A stretch of DNA of 27,002 nucleotides from an uncultured Clostridia bacterium (GTDB lineage Bacteria; Bacillota; Clostridia; TANB77; CAG-508), in NCBI GenBank assembly GCA_947629995.1, contig CANRFX010000008.1:1-27002 (forward strand), in the 5' to 3' direction. Position numbers and translations under genes: made by a program. This document shows, one piece after another, positions 1-7,939 of the stretch; within the stretch, counting starts at the first letter, position 1; each line of letters begins with the position of its first letter. Below the pieces are notes generated by a model. That model was given only the letters and a program-made list of their open reading frames with translations, was not told the origin of the DNA and did not search any database.

Positions 1-1
1 A

Positions 2-563
2 ATGGAAATTTCAATTACATATTCTTTTGTATTACTTATAGAGTTAAAAGATAATAAATTATATAAAATGGAAGTACTAATTATAGAAATTCTATTATTA
101 GTTATAATGGGAAAATTTGTTTATACAAAACAAAATGGATTTGAAATAGCAGAAAATTTAAATAAAATACCGCAAACCATTATGGAGCAAACGCGGGTAT
201 ATATTAGATAATCAAGCAGAAAATTTAATTTCAGAAAAAAATGTTGTAATGGCTATGCCAGAACCATTACATAGTGTAACAATTAGACAAATAACTTCAA
301 AAATTAATCTGTTTTGGTCAAGAGACCAATATATGCAAGAACTATTTTCTCAAGAAGAATTAGAAGAAATGGAAAAGATACATTGTATTTATAAAAATAT
401 AGTACCTCAAATTACACAAGAAGAATTCAACATAATTAGACAGAAATATAAAGTAAATTGGATTATCATAAATTTAAACAATCAAGAGATTATCAATTAT
501 TTAAATGAAACTTACCCAACTAATAAAAAACAGATAGGAGAATATTTATTATATCAATACTAA
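2..563 (+). CDS. C-terminal part of a polytopic membrane protein (GT-C-like), split by one CGG +1 site
   Basis: The gene probably begins upstream of the window; the ATG at 2 may be internal. The first part holds one hydrophobic segment (IIEILLLVIMG), and the rest is a soluble tail. Bases 2-193 are read in one frame and 195-563 in the next, skipping C194 at codon CGG 194-196 and inserting a glycine (about residue 65 from base 2). Without the shift, the frame stops at 209-211. The tail reads through PEPLHSVTIRQ and a Trp-Arg-Asp motif to VNWIIINL. This resembles the soluble C-terminal domain of large bacterial membrane glycosyltransferase-like proteins of cell-surface loci, but I cannot name the family. 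The continuation across the CGG rests on open reading in the +1 frame and similar composition, so it is weaker support than in metK or prs. The stop is followed at once by the promoter of the exporter operon. Confidence 0.6.
194..197 (+). other. CGG +1 frameshift site 1 (ACG-C-GGG)
   Basis: In-frame CGG codon after ACG. The +1 frame gives GGG (Gly) and runs open to 563, whereas the zero frame stops at 209-211. It is the only site whose glycine codon is GGG. Family support is modest because the gene is only a fragment. Confidence 0.65.
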
Positions 564-567
564 AACA

Positions 568-596
568 TTGACAAAAAGCTTATTTAACGATAGAAT
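568..596 (+). promoter_or_regulatory. Sigma-A-type promoter of the exporter operon
   Basis: A perfect -35 box TTGACA (568-573) is followed by a 17-base spacer and a -10 box TAGAAT (591-596, five of six consensus bases). It starts just after the stop codon of the upstream gene and would initiate near 603, about 38 bases before the permease ATG at 641. Confidence 0.75.
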
Positions 597-640
597 AAAC
601 AAAGATAAAATTAAGTTTGGAAAGGGAAAAATTAAGAAAA

Positions 641-1432
641 ATGGAATTTATTAAAATATTATATAAAAATAAAAAATTAGCTTGGCAATTAGGAAAAAAT
701 GATTTTAAAAATAGATTTGCAAATACTAGTTTAGGTAGTATTTGGGGATTTTTACAACCTTTTGTATTTATGATGATGTATGTTGTCGTATTCCAATTTA
801 TATTCAAGCAGTCAGGACCAGAAGGAGCACCTTATGTTGTATGGTTTATGCCAGGTATGGCAATGTGGATGTGTTTAAATGATGGAATTATGGGAGCAAG
901 CAATTCAATTAGAGGATATTCTTACTTAGTAAAAAAAGTAGTATTTCCAGTAGATATTATACCAATTATATCTCTATTGGGAAATTCTTTTGTAGCAATT
1001 TTCCTTTTTGCAATTGCAAGTGGTATATGTATTATATTTGGATTTATGCCTAATATAGCAATGATAATTTATATTATATTTGCTACTTATTGTTTTTTAA
1101 TTGCATTTACAAGATTTACATCAGCTGTATCTACATTAGTACCAGACTTTTCTAATTTACTAGGTATTGTTATGCAATTGTTTTTCTGGTCTACACCAGT
1201 AGTTTGGAATTTATCTATGATTGCACAACATCATACCATTTTAAGAATAATAGAATGTATTCCATTTACATATTTAGTAACAGGTTTTAGAAATTGCTTT
1301 ATGGAAGGAAATATTGTAACACAAGGACACGGAATTTATACAATTATATTTTGGATAATCACAATTATTATGTTTGTATGGGGAAATTATATCTTTAAAA
1401 AGAGTAAAAAAGACTTTGCAGATGTACTTTAA
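641..1432 (+). CDS. ABC-2 type polysaccharide exporter, permease subunit (Wzm/TagG-like)
   Basis: Membrane subunit of a two-component ABC exporter that moves an undecaprenyl-linked polysaccharide across the cytoplasmic membrane. The 263-residue length fits the family. The N-terminus has the typical amphipathic stretch, with WQLGKNDFKNRFANTSLGS followed by WGFLQPF, which marks the start of the first membrane span; about five further hydrophobic spans follow. The ATG at 641 is chosen because AAAGGG lies upstream at 621-626 (a rather long gap). An in-frame TTG at 617 would add eight residues but has no visible ribosome binding site. The partner ATPase follows after 18 bases. A CGG trinucleotide at 1330-1332 falls out of codon phase (CAC GGA, His-Gly) and the frame is undisturbed there, a useful control for the frameshift sites elsewhere. 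Confidence 0.9.
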   Translation: MEFIKILYKNKKLAWQLGKNDFKNRFANTSLGSIWGFLQPFVFMMMYVVVFQFIFKQSGPEGAPYVVWFMPGMAMWMCLNDGIMGASNSIRGYSYLVKKVVFPVDIIPIISLLGNSFVAIFLFAIASGICIIFGFMPNIAMIIYIIFATYCFLIAFTRFTSAVSTLVPDFSNLLGIVMQLFFWSTPVVWNLSMIAQHHTILRIIECIPFTYLVTGFRNCFMEGNIVTQGHGIYTIIFWIITIIMFVWGNYIFKKSKKDFADVL

Positions 1433-1450
1433 AAGGAGGAAAATAATAAA

Positions 1451-2755
1451 ATGGAAAATGACGAAGTAGCAATAAGTATAGAGCATCTTTATAAAAATTA
1501 TAAAATGTTTGCTAGAAAAAAAGATAGATTATTAGAAACAATTTTTCCTATGTATCAAAGGCATGGCGAATTTAGTGCCATCAATGACTTGAATTTAGAA
1601 ATCAAAAAAGGAGAAGTATTAGGCATCTTAGGAAAAAATGGTGCAGGGAAATCAACATTGCTAAAAATAATAACAGGAGTTGTTACTCCTACATCTGGTG
1701 ATATAAAAATAAAAGGAAAAATTAGTTCACTTTTGGAACTTGGAACAGCATTCAACATGGAATTAACAGGGGAAGAAAACATTTATCAACATGGACAAGT
1801 AATGGGACTTACCAGAGAAGAAATTGAGGAGAAAAAACCAGAAATAATAGAATTTGCAGACATAGGAGAACATTTATATCAACCAGTAAAAACTTATTCT
1901 TCTGGTATGTTTGCAAGATTAGCATTTGCTTGTGCAATAAATGTAGATCCTGATATTTTAATTGTTGATGAAGTTTTATCAGTAGGTGACATGGCATTTC
2001 AACTAAAATGTTTTAAAAAATTTGAACAATTTAAAAATAAAGGAAAAACGATTTTATTTGTAACACACAGTGTAACAGATGTATTAAAGAACTGCACAAG
2101 AACAGTAATTATAAGTTCTGGTAAAAAAATATTTGATGGTGGCGTAAAAGAAGGGGTAGAAAAGTATAAAAAAATAATTGTTGGATTAGATTCTAATAAT
2201 AAAGAAAAACTAAAAACACAAAAACAAAATTTAAAAAAAGATAATAATACTATTGAAAATGCGAAAGATAAAGATAGTTGGAAAAGCCAATTTACTGAAA
2301 ATCCTAATATTATAGAATACGGAAATGGAAAAGCAGATGTTGTAGATTATGGAGTTTTTGATGAAAACGGAAATTATTTAAATAGCATTGAAAATGACAG
2401 AGAAGTTGTTTTAAAATCTAAAATAAAATTTAATGAAGAAATAAAAGAGCCAATTTTTACTATGACAATAAAAGATTTTAATGGAGTAGAGATGACAGGC
2501 ACAAACTCCATGTATGAAAAAATAGCAACAGGCACATATAAAAAAGGTGATACAGTAGTAGTAGACTTTAAGCAAAAAATTAGTTTAGCACCTGGAAAAT
2601 ACACATTGTCTTTTAGTTGTACACATATTAATGCAAAAGGAGAGCTAGAAGTATTAAGTAGAAAATATGATGCTTTATTAATTGAAATTTTATCTAGTAA
2701 AGATTGTGTAGGAATTATGCGAATCGACTCAAAAATTTCAATAAATAAGATTTAG
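1451..2755 (+). CDS. ABC polysaccharide exporter ATPase with C-terminal Wzt-like domain
   Basis: Energises export of the glycan with the permease at 641-1432. A strong AAGGAGG lies just upstream of the ATG. The nucleotide-binding domain (about residues 7-240) shows Walker A GKNGAGKST (61-69), the signature YSSGM (149-153), Walker B ILIVDE (169-174) and the switch His206. After a charged linker, residues 290-434 form a second beta-rich domain (VVDYGVFDENGNYL, later LAPGKYTLSFSC) resembling the carbohydrate-binding Wzt C-domain that recognises the terminal modification of exported O-polysaccharides. At 434 residues it matches exporters with such a domain rather than the short TagH/KpsT forms. 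Downstream genes supply SAM and a methyltransferase, consistent with recognition of a methylated chain end; that link is inference. CGG occurs here only out of phase (TAC GGA, AAC GGA); Arg uses AGA and CGA. Confidence 0.92.
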   Translation: MENDEVAISIEHLYKNYKMFARKKDRLLETIFPMYQRHGEFSAINDLNLEIKKGEVLGILGKNGAGKSTLLKIITGVVTPTSGDIKIKGKISSLLELGTAFNMELTGEENIYQHGQVMGLTREEIEEKKPEIIEFADIGEHLYQPVKTYSSGMFARLAFACAINVDPDILIVDEVLSVGDMAFQLKCFKKFEQFKNKGKTILFVTHSVTDVLKNCTRTVIISSGKKIFDGGVKEGVEKYKKIIVGLDSNNKEKLKTQKQNLKKDNNTIENAKDKDSWKSQFTENPNIIEYGNGKADVVDYGVFDENGNYLNSIENDREVVLKSKIKFNEEIKEPIFTMTIKDFNGVEMTGTNSMYEKIATGTYKKGDTVVVDFKQKISLAPGKYTLSFSCTHINAKGELEVLSRKYDALLIEILSSKDCVGIMRIDSKISINKI

Positions 2756-2766
2756 GAGTAATAAAA

Positions 2767-3905
2767 ATGAACAAAAAGAAAAATTTATTTACGTCAGAAG
2801 CAGTATCAATAGGACATCCAGACCATGTATGTGATAGAATATCTGACAGCATTTTAGATGCTTGTTTAACACAAGATAAAGACTCAAGAGTAGCATGTGA
2901 GACAATGGTAAAAGATGAATTTGTTATATTATCTGGAGAAATATCAACAACTGCAAGTATTAATGTAGAACAAATTGTAAAAGATACAATAAAAGAAATA
3001 GGCTATAACTATACACCTAGAGTATTAAATTTAATAAGCAAACAATCACCAGACATTGCACAAGGTGTGGATATTCGGTGGAGCTGGAGACCAAGGAATT
3101 ATGTTTGGATATGCAAACTGTGAAACGCCAGAATATATGCCACTTGCTATAACAATGGCACAAGATTTAGTAAAACTTGCAACTAAATTGCGTCAAGAAG
3201 GAAAATTTGCTTATGCTATGCCAGACATGAAATCACAAGTAACCTTAGAATATGACATGGGAGAAACTACCAAGGTTCATACTATGCTTATGTCTATACA
3301 ACATTTAGAAGATTACAATGAGAAAGAATTTAAAAGTTTTATTAAAAATGAAATTATGATAAAAATTGCTGAAAAATATGGGTTAAATACTGATTTTAAA
3401 GTATTAATTAATCCTACTGGAAAATTTGTAATAGGTGGACCTGAAGGAGATGCAGGTTTAACTGGAAGAAAAATTATTGTAGACACTTATGGCGGATATG
3501 CACCACATGGTGGAGGAGCATTTTCTGGAAAAGATCCTACAAAAGTTGATAGAAGTGCTGCCTATATGGCAAGATATTTGGCTAAAAATATAGTTGCTTC
3601 ACGGAATAGCAAAGGAATGTTTAATTCAATTATCATATGCAATTGGAGTAGTTCAGCCAATTTCAATTTATATAGACTGCAAAAATACAAATAAAGTAGA
3701 CGAAGAAAAAATAATTAAAGCAATTTATGATAACTTTGATTTATCGCCAAAAGGTATGATAGAAACATTAAAATTAAAAAATCCAATTTATAAAGAAACA
3801 TGTAATGGTGGGCATTTCGGAAGAAAATATATAGATGAAAAAAATAAAATAGAATGTCCTTGGGAAAAATTAAATTGTATTGATATTTTTAAACAACTAG
3901 TATAG
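2767..3905 (+). CDS. metK: S-adenosylmethionine synthetase (MetK), two CGG +1 sites
   Basis: Makes SAM from ATP and methionine. Full length is reached by reading 2767-3075, 3077-3601 and 3603-3905 (378 residues, normal for the family), skipping C3076 and C3602. Motifs fall in the right order across all three frames: GHPDHVCD (residues 16-23), then Gly104 opening the GGAGDQG ATP-binding motif (104-110), GGGAFSGKD (248-256) with TKVDRSAAY, then Gly279 in VASGIAKE followed by QLSYAIG. Both junction glycines belong to conserved motifs, and no residue is gained or lost. Zero-frame reading would stop at 3121-3123 after the first site and at 3692-3694 after the second. It is preceded by TAGGAG. No SAM riboswitch is present: only 11 bases separate it from the ATPase gene. 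Placement beside a methyltransferase suggests SAM supply for glycan methylation. It could be a housekeeping copy or an accessory one. Confidence 0.93.
3076..3079 (+). other. CGG +1 frameshift site 2 (ATT-C-GGT, MetK Gly104)
   Basis: In-frame CGG after GTG GAT ATT. Skipping C3076 gives GGT GGA GCT GGA GAC, the MetK GGAGDQG motif, in exact register. The zero frame reads Arg-Trp-Ser-Trp and stops at 3121-3123. Confidence 0.93.
3602..3605 (+). other. CGG +1 frameshift site 3 (TCA-C-GGA, MetK Gly279)
   Basis: In-frame CGG after GTT GCT TCA. Skipping C3602 gives VASGIAKE, conserved in MetK. The surrounding octamer CACGGAAT (3600-3607) is identical to 1328-1335 in the permease, where CGG is out of phase and no shift is needed. 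Confidence 0.93.
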
Positions 3906-3945
3906 TAGTAGTGTATAGCTAAAAAATAAAAGAGGTGAGGTTTCT

Positions 3946-5784
3946 ATGAAGTTAAATTTAGATTTTTATCAAGAAAAAGAAGAAATGATAAAAGAAGAAG
4001 AAAAGCAAATCATAGAACAATATATTGATAAAATAGAAGATAAAGAATACGAAAAACACTTTCCAAACAAAGTAACTCAAGAAGAGATGTATTATTTATC
4101 AGATAGTAGCCAAAATATTTTAAACTGGTATCCTTTTGAAAAAGAAGATACAATTTTAGAAATTGGTGGAGACTTAGGAGAGTTAACACAAGTATTTATA
4201 AAAAATTGTAAAGATGTAGTAACTATTGAACCTAACCTAATAAAAGCGAAATCAATAAGTAAAAGATATGAAAAATCAGAAAATTTAGAAGTAATAGTAG
4301 GAAATTTAAAAAATATCAAACTAGATAGGAAATTTAAAATCATTACTCTAATTGGAATTATTAATAAAATAGAAGAAATTATGGATCAAAGTGATGTAAA
4401 ATTGACAGATTTAGTAAAAACTTTAGAACCATATTTATTAGAAAATGGAAAATTTTTAATTGCTGTTGATAATAAATTTGGATTAAGATATTTTGCAGGA
4501 GATCCAGAAAATATTTTAAACAAAAAATTTGTTAGTTTAAATGGATATAATAATGAAGCCAAAAAAACAGAAACTTTTACTAAAGCAAGATTAGAAAGAA
4601 AATTTAAGGAAATGGGATATAATATTAATTTTTATTATCCATTACCAGATTATAAACTACCAAATGTTATATTTTCAGACAAACAATTGCCAAAGTATAA
4701 TAATATTGATAAATATATTCCTTATCATACAGAAAAATCTGATACGATAATTAATGAAATTGATGTTTTTAGAGAAATTCTAAAAGATAATGAAAATATG
4801 TTTTCATTTTTTACAAATTCATTTTTAATTGAAATAAGTAAAAGCGAAATACCAATAAAATATAAGTATATTTCATTTAACAATTGTAGAAAAGAAAAAT
4901 ATAGGCTAATTACAAAAATAGCAGACGAATATGTAGAAAAACAAACTGTTAATAAACAAGCAAATAAACACTATGAAAATATTAAAGAAAATATTAGAGA
5001 ACTCATAGAAAATAATATAAAAACAGTAGATTATGAGGAAGATGGAAAAATAAGAAGTAAATATATAAACCAAGATTTATTATTAAATAATGTAATTACA
5101 AAAGCATTAGAAGAAAAAAATTACGAAAAAGTAGACGAAGTAATGAATAAATATATTGAAATATTGCTGTCTAATACTGTAACAAAAGAAGATTATGAAA
5201 ATACAGTCTTTGGTAAATATCAAATAAAAGTGGAAAATCCAGAAATAATAAGCAAATTACATTTTAAAAAAAGTGGTTTATGGGATATGACTTTTAAAAA
5301 TGCTTTTTATATAGATTCTGAAATATATTTTTTTGACCAAGAGTGGGAAGAACCAAATTTACCAGCAGAGTATATTTTATATCGTTCTATTTTATATACT
5401 ATTTCACTAAGAAGGTTCATCAATATAGAAGATTGGTTTGAAAAATATGGTATATCGAAATTTAAAAATATTTTTGAACAACTAGATGAAAAGTTACAAA
5501 AAGAAATAAGAGATAATAAAATATGGGAATTTTATAACAAAAACAGTTATTTTAATATAGATGAAACAAAACAAGAAGTAATAAACTTAAATTCAAGAAA
5601 TTCTGCACAAACAGCATTTTTAGAAAATTTACAAATTGAGAATGAAGATTTAAAACAAAAAAATGAAAATTTAAAGCAAGAAAATGAAAACTTAAAGCAA
5701 GAAAATGAACAATTAGAACAAAACTTGCAAAAGATTTTAAACGAAAAACTTACAACAACAATAAAAAGAAAATTAAAAAAATAG
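3946..5784 (+). CDS. Class I SAM-dependent methyltransferase with C-terminal coiled coil
   Basis: A 612-residue protein. The methyltransferase core occupies about residues 50-260: SAM-binding motif I LEIGGDLGEL (71-80), the acidic loop VVTIEPN (91-97) and a later strand LIAVDNKFGLRYFAG (171-185) typical of methyltransferases in clostridial surface-glycan loci. The middle (about 300-530) is of unknown fold but contains YFFDQEWEEP and a probable helical domain. Residues 555-600 are a coiled coil built of heptads LKQENEN, and the end is very basic (TTTIKRKLKK). By analogy with O-polysaccharide chain terminators, where methyltransferase and coiled coil together set chain length, it may cap and measure the glycan before export; that role is inference. 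AGGTGAGG precedes the ATG, and metK lies immediately upstream. There is no in-frame CGG. Confidence 0.8.
   Translation: MKLNLDFYQEKEEMIKEEEKQIIEQYIDKIEDKEYEKHFPNKVTQEEMYYLSDSSQNILNWYPFEKEDTILEIGGDLGELTQVFIKNCKDVVTIEPNLIKAKSISKRYEKSENLEVIVGNLKNIKLDRKFKIITLIGIINKIEEIMDQSDVKLTDLVKTLEPYLLENGKFLIAVDNKFGLRYFAGDPENILNKKFVSLNGYNNEAKKTETFTKARLERKFKEMGYNINFYYPLPDYKLPNVIFSDKQLPKYNNIDKYIPYHTEKSDTIINEIDVFREILKDNENMFSFFTNSFLIEISKSEIPIKYKYISFNNCRKEKYRLITKIADEYVEKQTVNKQANKHYENIKENIRELIENNIKTVDYEEDGKIRSKYINQDLLLNNVITKALEEKNYEKVDEVMNKYIEILLSNTVTKEDYENTVFGKYQIKVENPEIISKLHFKKSGLWDMTFKNAFYIDSEIYFFDQEWEEPNLPAEYILYRSILYTISLRRFINIEDWFEKYGISKFKNIFEQLDEKLQKEIRDNKIWEFYNKNSYFNIDETKQEVINLNSRNSAQTAFLENLQIENEDLKQKNENLKQENENLKQENEQLEQNLQKILNEKLTTTIKRKLKK
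5650..5733 (+). repeat. 21-base tandem heptad-coding repeat (about four copies)
   Basis: Four successive 21-base units at 5650, 5671, 5692 and 5713 encode heptads of the form LKQENEN. Units 2 and 3 are nearly identical and units 1 and 4 are diverged. The pattern suggests expansion by slippage and makes coiled-coil length a likely polymorphic trait. Confidence 0.8.
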
Positions 5785-5799
5785 TAGGAGAAAATCAAA

Positions 5800-7939
5800 A
5801 TGGAGAAAATTAACATATATAAAACTAAAGCTAAAAAAGTAAAAATAGAAAATCCTAAAAAAGTAAGTGTAATTATACCAAATTATAATTATCAAGATTA
5901 TATTATAGAAAGAATAGATTCAATTTTATTACAAACTTACCCAATCTATGAATTAATTATTCTAGATGATTGTTCAACAGATAATAGTGTAGAAGTAATT
6001 AATAAAAAAATAGAAGAAATAAAAATTAAATATCCCCAATTAAAAATACAATTTATAATAAACGAAAAAAATAGTGGAGGTTGTGTTTTTAAACAATGGA
6101 AAAAGGGGTTTGATTTAGCAAGCCGGAGAAATCATATGGATTGCAGAAGCAGATGATAGTGCAGAAAATAATTTTGTAGAAGAATTAATAAAGCCATTTG
6201 AAGATGATGAAGTAGTATTATCTTATTGTGAATCTGCAAGAATAGACGGAAATAATATGTTAATTAGAAAAAAATCAGATGATTTATATGATATGTGTAG
6301 AACAGGAGAATGGAGAAAATCATATACTTGGACTGGAAAAGAAGAAATTATAAATCATTTAAGTGTTACAAATACAATATTAAATGTATCAAGTGTAATG
6401 TGGAGAAAAAAAGACTATACTGAAATATTCGAAAAAGCAGGAGAATACCGAGTTGCAGGTGACTGGTATATATATTACAATATATTAAAAGACGGAAAAA
6501 TTAGTTGGAATAGTAAGCCTTTAAATTACTATAGAAAACATGGAAGTTCAGTATGTACAGACATAAAAGCAGAAATTGAATTTAACGAAATCTGTAAAAT
6601 ACAAGATGCAATAAGTAATCTATATGATTTACCACAAGTTATTAAAGAAAAACAAGAACTAAGAAGAAGCTTTATGTATCCATTACTACCAAAAAAATTG
6701 GATGAGGCAGATCCAAATAGTAACAAGAAAAAAATAGCTTGGGTTATGCCACATCCAGGCAAAGGCTCTGGTGGACATAGAACAATTATACAAAATGTAA
6801 ATGCTTTATTAAAAGCAGGATATGAATGTGATATTTTTGTAGAAGAAGATGGTGCATCTACTCCTCAAATTGTAAGAGATAAAATAAACAATTGGTATGA
6901 AAAATGTGATGCAGGAGTTTATGTTGGATTTAACATTCAAAAAGATTACGATTTAATGTTTGCAACAGGTTGGCAGACAGTAGATTTTGTAAAGAAATTA
7001 CCAGCAAAGAAAAAGGCATATTTTATACAAGATTTTGAACCTTGGTTTTTCCCAATGGGAGATCAATATCTAATTACAGAGAATTCATATAGATATGGAT
7101 TTTTACCAGTTACCATTGGAAAATGGTTATCTTATAAAATGCAAAATGAATTTAATACACCATCTCAGTATTTTGATTTTGGAGCAGATTTAAATATATA
7201 TAAACCATTAGAAAACATAAAAAAAGAAAATGCGATATGTTTTGTTTACCAACCTGAAAAGCCAAGAAGATGTGATTATATAGGATTAAAAGCATTAAAA
7301 ATAGTAAAAACATTAAGACCAGATGTACAAATTTATTTTTATGGTTCAAGTGCATCTGCAAATGTTGATTTTGAATGCAAAAATTTAAATATTATACCAA
7401 TAAAAGAATGTAATGAATTATATAATAAATGTAAAGTCGGAATTTGTATGAGTGCATCTAACCCATCTAGAATTCCGTTTGAAATGATGGCTGCAGGTTT
7501 ACCAGTAGTAGAATTATATAAAGAAAATAATATATATGATTTACCAGACGAAGGAGTTATGCTTGCAGAACCAACTCCAGAAGCGATAGCAGGGGCAATT
7601 ATTCATTTGTTAGACCATCCAGAAGAATGTGAAAAAATGTCTGAATTCGGTAAAAACTACATGAAAAATTATCCATTAGAAAAGGGATTTGAGCAGTTTT
7701 TAAAAGCAGTAGAAGCTATGTTAGAAACAGATTACAAAGAAAAATCAGAAATTAAAGCATTATATAAAAAAGAAGCTTTTAAAGCTACAAAAGAAACGCT
7801 AGAGGTTTGTTTAGAACAAGCAAAACAAGAACCAATTCATGTAGATAATCATGGAGCAATATATCGTTTTTTAAGAAGAGGGAAAAACTTTATAAAAAAG
7901 TGTCTTATAAAATTAGGATTAAAAAGGGAAAGAGGATAA
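5800..7939 (+). CDS. GT2-GT4 fusion glycosyltransferase (C-half WsaF-like), one CGG +1 site
   Basis: Cytoplasmic bifunctional glycosyltransferase of 712 residues, read as 5800-6123 plus 6125-7939. The N-terminal GT-A/GT2 domain has VSVIIPNYNY (22-31), DDCSTD (56-61) and, after the shift, Gly109 opening GEIIWIAEADD with the metal-binding acidic motif at 116-119. The C-terminal half (about 305-712) is a GT-B domain: KIAWVMPHPG (311-320), YFIQDFEPWF (407-416) and FEMMAAGLPVVEL (560-572). The QDFEP..FPMG signature recalls the WsaF rhamnosyltransferase family, fitting the dTDP-rhamnose genes downstream. Without the shift a 118-residue fragment would stop at 6154-6156, before the acidic motif. GTAGGAG precedes the ATG. 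The stop overlaps the next start (TAATG), indicating translational coupling. Sugar specificity is inference. Confidence 0.87.
6124..6127 (+). other. CGG +1 frameshift site 4 (AGC-C-GGA, glycosyltransferase Gly109)
   Basis: In-frame CGG after TTA GCA AGC. Skipping C6124 gives A-S-G-E-I-I-W, the standard GT2 segment just before the acidic motif. The zero frame stops at 6154-6156. Confidence 0.9.

Noticed and set aside
617..640. TTG start at 617 for the permease
   Set aside because: No ribosome binding site lies before it, and the family N-terminus begins at the ATG at 641.
2700..2766. SAM riboswitch before metK
   Set aside because: Only 11 bases separate metK from the ATPase gene, leaving no room for an aptamer.
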